37,502 nucleotides of DNA from Fimenecus sp045595185 (GTDB lineage Bacteria; Bacillota; Clostridia; Oscillospirales; Acutalibacteraceae), in assembly GCA_045595185.1 (NCBI GenBank), contig JAZNZX010000027.1, positions 1-37,502 on the forward strand, in the 5' to 3' direction. Of this stretch, positions 31,069 to 37,502 are shown piece by piece. The number at the start of each line of letters is the position of its first letter. Position 1 is the first letter of the stretch. Made by a program: the position numbers and the translations under genes. Under the pieces are notes generated by a model. It saw only the letters and a program-made list of their open reading frames with translations, was not told the DNA's origin and ran no database searches.

Positions 31069-32427
31069 TTAAACCAATGGTGATGGAAGATAGATTTCAG
31101 GGTTAATTCTGTTACCGTTAAGACGCATTTCAAAATGAAGATGTGAACCGGCAACAGGATTTGATTCACTCGGACGAGGCCAACAGTTACCTGTATTACC
31201 AACAAGACCGATTACCTGTCCCTGCTTGACCTTATCACCAACACTTACATATCGTGCATCAAGGTGAGCACCCAAGGAGCTTAAACCATTACCGTGGTCA
31301 ATGTTGATGTAATGACCGTTTGATGATGCAATATATGAAGATTTTGTAACAACACCATCAGCAACTGCGTAGAACTTTGCACCCTTTGTGGTGTAATATG
31401 TTTTACCGTTAATTACACGGTTTGCAGGACCACAAAGGTCAACTGACGCAGTACCACGAGAAGAATGCTGTGCATATGTTGCAGAATAATATACAGTTGG
31501 CTCCTGAATAGGAGAAATAAGACCTTTTTTAGATACACGGAAATTATGGTTTGTGTTACCGTTTACAACAGTACCGTCACCCTTTGAGCCTTCGTTGTTA
31601 ATTTCCTTATCAAGCTGTGCAGCAAAATCAGCTTTTTCTTTTTCAGCCTGTGCCATCAATTTCTGATAGTAAGCGCTGTCCTGACTATACTTGCCGATAA
31701 TCTCGTTCTGCTTTTTAATGTTAGCATCATTCTTTGCCTGAGCAGCCTTAACCTCGCTCATTTTAACATCGAGAACTGCCTTTTCAGCCTGTTGTTCAGC
31801 TCGGTCAGCTTCAACAGTCTTTTTCTTTTCTTCAATTTCTGTGCGTTTTAAATCCAATTCCTCAAGCATACGATTGAGTTCTTCAATCTTTTCCTGAAGG
31901 TCTTTGATTATATTTGTATCGTGCTTTGCAACCTGACGAAGAAATTCACTTCTTGCAAGGAAATCTGAAAAGTCAGTTGCACTTAAAAATATTTCAAGCT
32001 CAGATGTTTCGCCTGCCATATATGTAGCACGGAGACGCTTGCGAAGAAGCTCCTGGGTATCAGCAATTTCCTGTTCCTGTTGCTCCATCTGTGCAGTAAC
32101 ATCGCTGATTTCTTTTTCAAGTTCCTTAATACGAGCTTCAAACTTATTGATTTCTTCAGTTAATTCGCTGATTTTCTTTTGAATGGGAGCCATTTCTTTT
32201 TCAATAAGAGCAATTTTTTGGTCAATGAGACGGCTCTGCTCCTGCAACTGCTCAAGCTTTTTCTTGGCATTTGCCTGTCCTTTGTTGCTTTCTGCAATTT
32301 CCTTTTCGTACTTATCGATTTCAGCGTCAAACTCGGCAAGAGTTTTTGCTGATGCTGAAAACGGAATTGCAGTAAAAAGTAAAGTGATTGCTAAAAGAAC
32401 TGAGAATATTTTAGTGCTATTTTTCAC
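31069..32427 (-). CDS. Secreted M23 peptidase with coiled coil (PcsB/EnvC-like)
   Basis: The 452-residue protein has a signal peptide (cut near SASA, about residue 27), a long coiled coil (about 30-255) and a C-terminal LytM/M23 domain (about 310-450). Zinc ligands look intact: H and D in QHSSRGTASVDLCG, and HLH in AGSHLHFEMR, with an upstream AHL. It has an insert between the GNTG and HLH motifs. By analogy with EnvC, PcsB and CwlO, the coiled coil docks on FtsX and ATP hydrolysis by FtsE releases the hydrolase at the septum. It overlaps ftsX by 11 bp. Confidence 0.94.
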   Translation of the reverse strand: MKNSTKIFSVLLAITLLFTAIPFSASAKTLAEFDAEIDKYEKEIAESNKGQANAKKKLEQLQEQSRLIDQKIALIEKEMAPIQKKISELTEEINKFEARIKELEKEISDVTAQMEQQEQEIADTQELLRKRLRATYMAGETSELEIFLSATDFSDFLARSEFLRQVAKHDTNIIKDLQEKIEELNRMLEELDLKRTEIEEKKKTVEADRAEQQAEKAVLDVKMSEVKAAQAKNDANIKKQNEIIGKYSQDSAYYQKLMAQAEKEKADFAAQLDKEINNEGSKGDGTVVNGNTNHNFRVSKKGLISPIQEPTVYYSATYAQHSSRGTASVDLCGPANRVINGKTYYTTKGAKFYAVADGVVTKSSYIASSNGHYINIDHGNGLSSLGAHLDARYVSVGDKVKQGQVIGLVGNTGNCWPRPSESNPVAGSHLHFEMRLNGNRINPEIYLPSPLV

Positions 32428-33322
32428 TTACAACACTCCCTTGCTCTCTAAGATATTTACCCATAGAAATAAGGCTTCCTACTGAACCTGTGAACATACC
32501 TATTCCTGCAAACAACAAGAGAATATATCCTGAATACGGTACAAAGCTTACAGGCTTAAACAAGTTAAGCATATCCTGGAAAATGTATGATACACCGTAG
32601 TAAAGTCCCGCCAGTACACCAAATGACACAATGCTTGAAATTATACCGATTACGATACCTTCAATCATAAATGGCCAACGGATAAACCAGTTTGTTGCAC
32701 CAACAGCCTTCATAATACTGATTTCAAGACGACGCGAGAACATTGTAATTCTTATTGTGTTTGCAATAATAAACAATGAAACGATAAAGAGAAGAATAAC
32801 CATACCTGCAATTACTATTGTAACTGCGTGACGAATATCAATAAGCTTATCAGCAACATCACTGTTTTCCCTAACAGACTCAACGAACTCAACCTCTTTA
32901 AGGCCTGCTACAGTCTGTCTGAAGAAATTCATATCAAAAACAACGACTTTATATGCGTCAGGCATAGGGTTTTCCATACCGTCAAGAAGTGCTGAATCCT
33001 CACCAAGCTCCTCTTTGCTCTTTTCAAATGCTTCTTCTTTTGAAACAAAAATGCAATCCTGAATATTTCCTAAATCGTAAATATCCTGATTCATTTTTTC
33101 AATCTGTTCGTCAGTTGTACCGTCCTCAATATAGACCATAATTACATTCTGACTTTCAATCTTATCAAGCAACGCGTTAATATTGAAAAAAAGCATTGCA
33201 CCAAGACCGATAATTACAAGACAAGCCATCAAAACAGTAATTGACGCCAATGACATAAGTCTGTTTACCCAAACATTACGGAAGCCTTCTTTTGTTAAAT
33301 AACCTAAACTTGCACCTTTCAT
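32417..33322 (-). CDS. ftsX: Cell-division protein FtsX
   Basis: The membrane part of the FtsEX complex. The 301-residue protein starts with GYLTKEGFRNVWVNRLMSLASI and has four TM segments (near 24-48, 172-194, 218-243 and 267-288) with a large extracytoplasmic loop (about 50-170) that would bind the M23 coiled coil. The EISIMKAVGATNWFIRWPF coupling region is the FtsX/MacB signature. It overlaps ftsE by 4 bp (ATGA) and the M23 gene by 11 bp. Confidence 0.96.
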   Translation of the reverse strand: MKGASLGYLTKEGFRNVWVNRLMSLASITVLMACLVIIGLGAMLFFNINALLDKIESQNVIMVYIEDGTTDEQIEKMNQDIYDLGNIQDCIFVSKEEAFEKSKEELGEDSALLDGMENPMPDAYKVVVFDMNFFRQTVAGLKEVEFVESVRENSDVADKLIDIRHAVTIVIAGMVILLFIVSLFIIANTIRITMFSRRLEISIMKAVGATNWFIRWPFMIEGIVIGIISSIVSFGVLAGLYYGVSYIFQDMLNLFKPVSFVPYSGYILLLFAGIGMFTGSVGSLISMGKYLREQGSVVSEK

Positions 33323-34290
33323 TCAGCGTCACCTCCGTCCTTCTTTGCTTCAATTTCTGCAATAACCTCTTCTGGTGAAATTTCTGTATCCTCAACACCG
33401 TAAGATTTCATAAAATCTTCAAGTTCCTTATCGCTGTTTGGCTGATGATAGAATGAAGGAGAAGTATTGTTTTCGTCATCAAGCTCAAGAAGTGAATTGA
33501 TAACCTCATCACGCATCTGGTCAACAGTTTCCTGAAGTTCCTGTTCAACTGCTTCCTTAAGCTCAGCCTGAGTTTCATAAACAGGCTCTTCCTTAACTGT
33601 GACTACTTCTTCCACAACCTGTGGCTTTGCACCTGTATCAGAAACAACTTCACCCTGATTGATTGTGATTACACGATGGTTAAAACGACGAACAAGCTCA
33701 TGCTCGTGAGTAACCATTACGACAGTTGTACCGTTAGCGTTGATATGGTTAAGAAGGTCAACGATTTCGTATGACATTTCAGGGTCAATATTACCTGTTG
33801 GTTCGTCGGCAATAATAATACCTGCATTATTAACAAGGGCACGCGCAAGAGCTACTCTCTGCTGTTCACCACCTGAAAGCTGTGTTGGTAACTGTCTTGC
33901 CTTTGATGTGAGTCCCACAAGACTCAACACATAAGGTACTCTTTTTCTGATTTCCTTTTCCTTTGCACCGATAACACGCATAGCAAATGCAACATTGTCG
34001 TAAACCGGCATATTAGGGATAAGACGGAAATCCTGGAAAACGATACCCATTGTTCGACGGAACTTTGGAATATCTCTTTTCTTAATTTTGTTAAGATTAT
34101 AATTATTGATAACAACAGAGCCGCTATTAGCAACCTGTTCACGCATAATTATTTTAAGAAATGTACTTTTACCTGCACCTGATGCACCTACGATAAAGAC
34201 GAATTCACCGTCTTCAATTTTAATAGAAACATCACGAAGGGCATTTGTACCATTATCATAAGTTTTTGAAACATTTTTGAATTCAATCAC
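33319..34290 (-). CDS. ftsE: Cell-division ATP-binding protein FtsE with C-terminal extension
   Basis: FtsE is the ATPase that drives FtsX. The first 225 residues form a standard ABC domain: Walker A GASGAGKST, Q-loop, signature LSGGEQQRVALARAL, Walker B IIIADEPTGNID and H-switch TVVMVTHEHE. The protein then continues about 95 residues beyond the normal end near 228 as an acidic, helical tail (EEPVYETQAELKEAVEQELQ...SPEEVIAEIEAKKDGGD). The start at GTG 34290 gives the canonical MIEFKNVSKTY with AGGTG ahead; a GTG three codons upstream overlaps that site. First gene of the cluster. Confidence 0.95.
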   Translation of the reverse strand: MIEFKNVSKTYDNGTNALRDVSIKIEDGEFVFIVGASGAGKSTFLKIIMREQVANSGSVVINNYNLNKIKKRDIPKFRRTMGIVFQDFRLIPNMPVYDNVAFAMRVIGAKEKEIRKRVPYVLSLVGLTSKARQLPTQLSGGEQQRVALARALVNNAGIIIADEPTGNIDPEMSYEIVDLLNHINANGTTVVMVTHEHELVRRFNHRVITINQGEVVSDTGAKPQVVEEVVTVKEEPVYETQAELKEAVEQELQETVDQMRDEVINSLLELDDENNTSPSFYHQPNSDKELEDFMKSYGVEDTEISPEEVIAEIEAKKDGGDAE

Positions 34291-34375
34291 AATATGCACC
34301 TAATCCTTTTATGTATTTAATATGTTTTTACCTATTTTAAGTCACAATAACGCATAATAGTCATTGTTGGTTTTG

Positions 34376-34403
34376 ATTATACCACAAAATATTGTGTTTG
34401 TAA
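34376..34403 (-). promoter_or_regulatory. ftsE cluster promoter
   Basis: Minus strand: TTACAA, 16 bp, TATAAT with a TGG just before the -10 (extended type). The leader is about 80 nt. Confidence 0.65.
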
Positions 34404-34524
34404 CGCTTTTTTAATAAATGTTCACATTTATCGTCGTTTTGCACAAAAATATGTTGTAATTTAATGCATTTTAGATAAACAATAAGGAATAATTTGGGTT
34501 GAAATTTCATAATATTTTTTCTTC

Positions 34525-34552
34525 TTTACATTTTTTAGTTATATGGTATAAT
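34525..34552 (+). promoter_or_regulatory. Promoter of the Gfo/Idh/MocA gene
   Basis: TTTACA, 16 bp, TATAAT with TGG before the -10, divergent from the ftsE promoter. The intergenic stretch 34291-34589 holds only these two promoters. Confidence 0.65.
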
Positions 34553-34589
34553 TCATTTGATAAAAATTACTTTTTAAAGAGATGATAAT

Positions 34590-35888
34590 ATGTCAAAACC
34601 TATTACTGCTATTATTGTTGGTGCAGGTCACAGAGCGTTAATTTATGCTGAACTTGCCATTACAAATCCTGAGCTTATGAAAATCGTCGGCGTTGCTGAC
34701 CCTAATCCCGTAAGACGCGAAATGTGTATGAAAAAGTTTGGTTTTTCAGAGGATATGTGTTTTGAAACTGCACAGGAATTAGCAAAGAAAGGTAAGCTTG
34801 CTGATACTATAATAAACGGTACAATGGACCATCAGCATCTTGAAACTGCTATCCCCCTTCTTGACGCAGGATATGATATGCTTTTGGAAAAGCCTTTTGC
34901 ACCTAATGAGGAAGAAATGCGTGAAATCGTGGCTTGTGCCAAAAAGAATAACTCAAAGGTAATGATTTGTCACGTGCTTCGCTATACACCTTTCTATTAC
35001 GGAATCAAGGAAAGACTCGCAAACGGTGAAATCGGTGAAATAATGAACATTCAGACACTTGAACACGTCAGCTATCATCACCTTTCAACATCATATGTGC
35101 GCGGTAAATGGGCAAACAGCAAAGAATGTCATACATCAATGCTTTTGGCAAAATGCTGTCACGATATTGATATTATGATGTGGCTTATGAGCGATACAAA
35201 GCCAACACAAATTTCAAGCTTTGGCGGTAAATATCAGTTCAAGCCTGAAAACGCACCTGAAAATGCAGGTGAAAGATGTCTTGTTGACTGTCCGCTTGTT
35301 GAAGATTGCAGATATTCTGCAAAACGACTTTATATTGACCAGCCTGAGCGTTGGGCTTTCTATATCTGGGATAAACTTGAACACATTGAAAATCCGACAA
35401 TTGAAGATAAAATCAATCTTCTTAAGGGTGATTCACCTTACGGAAAATGTATTTATAAATGTGACAACGATGTTGTTGACCATCAGTCTGTGCTTGTAAA
35501 TTTCCAGAACGGTGCAACAGGTACACACAATATGGTTGGTGGTTCGTCAATGTCACTTCGTAGAATACATATTGTAGGCACTCTTGGTGAAATTTACGGT
35601 AACTTTGAAGAAGCAAAGTTCTATGTTTCAAAAATTCATCCTACAAAGACTGATGAAAAAATCGTTGAAGAAGTTAACCTTAATGTTTCAGGTGATATGG
35701 TTGGTGCTTACGGTGGTCACGGTGGTGGCGACGAAAGACTTGCAGCCGATTTCGTGTCATTTGTAAGAGGTGAAAAGCCAAGCCTTGCATGTACTTCTAT
35801 TTTCGATTCTGTTGCTGGTCACTTATGTGTTTACCTTGCAGATAAATCAAGAGAAAATGGTGGTATGCCACAGAATGTAACATTTTAA
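34590..35888 (+). CDS. Gfo/Idh/MocA-family oxidoreductase
   Basis: A 432-residue NAD(P)-dependent dehydrogenase of the sugar/inositol type. The N-terminal Rossmann fold has IIVGAGHRALIYAE, the Asp of GVADPNPVRR (NAD preference), and the catalytic EKP in DMLLEKPFAPNEEEM. The C-terminal domain has VLRYTPFYYGIKE and CHDIDIMMWL. A Cys-rich stretch near 230-290 (GERCLVDCPLVEDC, then KCIYKC) is seen in a subgroup of this family and may bind zinc. The substrate cannot be told. AAGAGATG precedes the ATG. It has its own promoter and terminator. Confidence 0.92.
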   Translation: MSKPITAIIVGAGHRALIYAELAITNPELMKIVGVADPNPVRREMCMKKFGFSEDMCFETAQELAKKGKLADTIINGTMDHQHLETAIPLLDAGYDMLLEKPFAPNEEEMREIVACAKKNNSKVMICHVLRYTPFYYGIKERLANGEIGEIMNIQTLEHVSYHHLSTSYVRGKWANSKECHTSMLLAKCCHDIDIMMWLMSDTKPTQISSFGGKYQFKPENAPENAGERCLVDCPLVEDCRYSAKRLYIDQPERWAFYIWDKLEHIENPTIEDKINLLKGDSPYGKCIYKCDNDVVDHQSVLVNFQNGATGTHNMVGGSSMSLRRIHIVGTLGEIYGNFEEAKFYVSKIHPTKTDEKIVEEVNLNVSGDMVGAYGGHGGGDERLAADFVSFVRGEKPSLACTSIFDSVAGHLCVYLADKSRENGGMPQNVTF

Positions 35889-35905
35889 TTGAATAATCAA
35901 TGCAA

Positions 35906-35936
35906 AAGGGACGATGACATCGTCCCTTAATTTTTT
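35906..35936 (+). terminator. Terminator of the Gfo/Idh/MocA gene
   Basis: AAGGGACGATG / CATCGTCCCTT, 11-bp stem with one loop base drawn (a few more in practice), then TTTTTT. Confidence 0.92.
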
Positions 35937-35962
35937 ATCTATTATCTTTTATTTATTATTTT

Positions 35963-36039
35963 TAGGTCATTCTGAATATGATATAGAAAGTATGAATGGT
36001 GTATGGAGTTTTTTGACGCAAGCTTTTCAGAATGACCTA
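35963..36039. repeat. 77-bp element with 13-bp perfect terminal inverted repeats
   Basis: Ends TAGGTCATTCTGA (35963-35975) and TCAGAATGACCTA (36027-36039) are perfect inverted repeats. The inside shows no gene. The tips share GTCATTCTGA with the 86-bp repeat at 13407. It resembles a small non-autonomous transposon (MITE) or a REP-like element. Confidence 0.65.
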
Positions 36040-36059
36040 TTTAAAACTAATAAAATGTT

Positions 36060-36653
36060 TTATTTGCTATCATCTTTTCCAAATACGCATTGGGTAATTA
36101 TCCGACAAATTGTTTCTATGGAATCACTACAATCTTTTTTCAGCCATTCCATAACCACTGCAGTAATGCCGGTAAGATAAAATTTTACCACATATTCACG
36201 CTCAGTTTCAGGGAAATCGAACCTTGCAAGAATAGGATTAAAAATTGAACGAAACATTCTGCTGTAAACATCATCAAAGCCCATTGAATGTAAATGTTTA
36301 AGTGAAGTTTTGAATATTTTTTGGTTTTCTTTGATATATGTCAGATACGGAGTAATGTATTCAGGTGATATAAACACTAACTCCTTTAATTCACAAGTTC
36401 TATAATGGTGAGCCAGATTTTTTGTTTCAGTAGAAAAATAGGTGAGAAAACCATCGGTGATATATTTGACAGTTTCATTCAACAAGTCATATGTATTAGC
36501 ATAATGCAGATAAAAGGTTGAACGATTAACACCTGCTTCTTCACAGATTTCTTTTACTGTGATATATTCAAAATCTTTTTTCTCAAGGATTTTAAGGAGT
36601 GCTTCATCCATTTTTATTGCAGTATTAAAATACTTACTTTCATTTTTGTTCAT
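36060..36653 (-). CDS. TetR-family regulator
   Basis: The 197-residue protein has an N-terminal TetR helix-turn-helix (about 10-60: ALLKILEKKDFEYITVKEICEEAGVNRSTFYLHYANTYDLL) and a helical ligand domain (about 65-195). The C-terminal part (AVVMEWLKKDCSDSIETICRIITQC) resembles regulators with a TetR_C_7/8-like domain found in Firmicutes. The small membrane-protein gene lies 29 bp upstream on the same strand, so the two probably share the promoter at 37065. The ligand is unknown. Confidence 0.93.
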   Translation of the reverse strand: MNKNESKYFNTAIKMDEALLKILEKKDFEYITVKEICEEAGVNRSTFYLHYANTYDLLNETVKYITDGFLTYFSTETKNLAHHYRTCELKELVFISPEYITPYLTYIKENQKIFKTSLKHLHSMGFDDVYSRMFRSIFNPILARFDFPETEREYVVKFYLTGITAVVMEWLKKDCSDSIETICRIITQCVFGKDDSK

Positions 36654-36682
36654 CTGATAATCACCTTTATTATCTGTTGTGT

Positions 36683-37036
36683 TTATTTTTCTTCGCTGAT
36701 TTCACGAGCAAGTTCGACTATCTCAAAAGCATATTTTTTCTTGCCTTTTTCAAGAAGTCTTTTATAGATAGAATAGTTCACTCCTGTTCCTATAAAGCCC
36801 ACAATACCGATTACAATACCAAGTCCCGTAAGAAAGGCTGTACCACCGATAACCTGCATTGAAAGGCACATTCCGAGTCCTGCAACAAGGGCTGAAACAA
36901 TGCCAAATGTGTATGTAAAGATAGTAGCAGGTAATTTAGCTTTACGGTCAAGCTTACGAAGTGCAACGATTTTTGAATTGTCTTTTGGGGCATATTCCTT
37001 TGCCACTGATTCTGCATAAATTTTGTCTGTGTTCAT
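36683..37036 (-). CDS. Small two-TM membrane protein
   Basis: The 117-residue protein begins with a soluble, basic N-terminus (IYAESVAKEYAPKDNSKIVALRKLDRKAKLP), has two TM segments (near 36-60 and 65-87), and a charged C-terminus (KRLLEKGKKKYAFEIVELAREI). Related proteins are common in Clostridia and are sometimes labelled dihydropteridine reductase in databases; no such domain is visible, so that name should not be used. AAGGAGG lies before the ATG. Co-transcription with the TetR gene suggests the regulator controls it. Confidence 0.85.
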   Translation of the reverse strand: MNTDKIYAESVAKEYAPKDNSKIVALRKLDRKAKLPATIFTYTFGIVSALVAGLGMCLSMQVIGGTAFLTGLGIVIGIVGFIGTGVNYSIYKRLLEKGKKKYAFEIVELAREISEEK

Positions 37037-37064
37037 ATTATAACCTCCTTCAAGTTACAATGCA

Positions 37065-37093
37065 ATTATAAATGAGAATTAAAGAAAATTGAA
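37065..37093 (-). promoter_or_regulatory. Promoter of the membrane protein-tetR operon
   Basis: Minus strand: TTCAAT, 17 bp, TATAAT. A broken palindrome AACAACA ... TTGTTGTT (37092-37119) lies just upstream and could be a TetR operator shared with the divergent peptide gene. Confidence 0.6.
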
Positions 37094-37180
37094 CAACACA
37101 TATAAACAATTTTGTTGTTTGCTTTTTTCTTAATAACTTTATAATTGGTTTAAGATAATAGATATAGGAGGTGTCAATAA

Positions 37181-37300
37181 ATGTTAGCACAGGTTTTTGA
37201 GTTTGTACTTGCTATTCTTGAAACTGTAAATGCTGCCGAAGTTCCGGGTCAGGTTTTCGATTTCGTAGTTGAACTCGTTGGAACAATTATGGGTAACTAA
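37181..37300 (+). CDS. 39-residue peptide with two related halves
   Basis: AGGAGG lies six bases before the ATG, which is too strong to ignore, and TATAAT (37140-37145) lies upstream. The product has two similar halves, QVFEFVLAILETV (4-16) and QVFDFVVELVGTI (24-36), joined by NAAEVPG. Each would form a short amphipathic or membrane helix with acidic residues; net charge is negative. Size is like that of bacteriocin or signal-peptide precursors, but no leader or processing gene is in view. Function is unknown. Confidence 0.75.
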   Translation: MLAQVFEFVLAILETVNAAEVPGQVFDFVVELVGTIMGN

Positions 37301-37316
37301 AAACTGAACAAATCAT

Positions 37317-37502
37317 AACCACCAGTTGAACTGGTGGTTTGCACAGGCCCTATAAGGGCCTCCTACTGGCTTGCCGACTAAAAGTCGGCATAGAAGTTTG
37401 ACATCGCATTACTATTTCAAGCAACCGCTCTCGTGCGGTTGTTTGTTTTTTGCTTACTTATTCTTGTTACCCGTAAACGGGTCTATATACTCTTTGAGTG
37501 TT
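37317..37502. mobile_element. End of an IS200/IS605-family element (runs off the window)
   Basis: A string of hairpins lies next to the end of a tnpA-like gene: AACCACCAGTT / AACTGGTGGTT (37317-37339), AGGCCCT / AGGGCCT (37345-37361), TGCCGACT / AGTCGGCA (37372-37390) and CAACCGC / GCGGTTG (37422-37441, then a plus-strand T-run). IS200/IS605 elements are recognised and cut at subterminal hairpins rather than inverted repeats. The first hairpin would mark the outer end, 17 bp from the peptide gene. Confidence 0.68.
37454..37502 (-). CDS. 3' end of an IS200/IS605 TnpA transposase (partial)
   Basis: Only the last 15 complete codons are in the window, reading TLKEYIDPFTGNKNK before TAA at 37454-37456. 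An EY-DPFTG end is typical of Y1 transposases (TnpA) in Firmicutes as I know them, and the flanking hairpins agree. The catalytic HUH and Tyr motifs lie outside the window, so the call rests on the tail and on context. Confidence 0.6.
   Translation of the reverse strand, partial: TLKEYIDPFTGNKNK

Noticed and set aside
35914..36180. Plus-strand frame of 88 residues after the Gfo/Idh/MocA gene
   Set aside because: It runs through the terminator, the 77-bp repeat and the antisense of tetR, so it is not a real gene.
36683..37036. Label 'dihydropteridine reductase'
   Set aside because: The 117-residue protein has two TM segments and no nucleotide-binding or reductase motif.

Overview
The window reads as chromosome of a low-GC, spore-forming Clostridia (Bacillota), most like the Ruminococcaceae/Oscillospiraceae group. 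The basis is the AT-rich sequence, consensus sigma-A promoters, AGGAGG ribosome sites, the spore genes gpr, spoIIP and spoVAE, a T-box leader, a NifS/NifU-type Fe-S pair and a split cobalamin methionine synthase. No marker gene fixes the genus. Most genes lie on the minus strand in short operons.

Layout. 1-355: repeats, then the terminator of a two-component system (356-3128). 3301-6456: yhaM-like nuclease, a 41-residue membrane microprotein, spoIIP and gpr, with rpsT divergent. 6888-7530: a 59-residue membrane peptide with its own promoter and terminator, then an orphan spoVAE. 7718-8988: two SHOCT-motif membrane proteins. 9126-9371: a probable structured RNA gene not covered by any protein. 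9575-13275: tRNA-Leu(CAA), radC, a membrane protein, a degenerate DnaJ-like Cys-rich protein, a DUF5685-type protein and metF. 13673-17303: mnmA, nadA, iscU/nifU and nifS, which are linked biochemically because NifS supplies sulfur for clusters (including that of NadA) and for tRNA thiolation. 17425-20787: metH without its reactivation domain, that domain as a separate gene, and an IscR-like Rrf2 regulator. 20973-22868: trpB under a Trp T-box with a very large extra RNA arm. 22994-24229: a secreted crystallin/Vps62-like protein. 24293-25534: a membrane-anchored MerR regulator. 25657-28927: gtrA-like, nadE, lysS and greA. 29025-34290: ftsE, ftsX, an M23 hydrolase, an S41 peptidase that has lost its catalytic dyad, and an unknown gene behind a hairpin that holds its ribosome site. 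34590-37036: a Gfo/Idh/MocA oxidoreductase, a TetR regulator and a small membrane protein. 37181-37502: a 39-residue peptide gene and the end of an IS200/IS605 element.

The pathways connect: metF, metH and the reactivation gene make methionine; nifS, iscU, nadA and mnmA share sulfur and Fe-S chemistry; nadA and nadE both serve NAD synthesis; ftsEX, the M23 protein and the S41 protein form a cell-wall cleavage module. Intergenic space is rich in dispersed palindromes whose stems vary while a CCTAC end stays fixed.

The strongest leads for something undescribed are the structured RNA at 9126-9336, the enlarged T-box leader at 22292-22833, the probable S41 pseudo-protease, and the DUF5685/degenerate-DnaJ pair. 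All calls come from reading the sequence; no database search or folding program was run.
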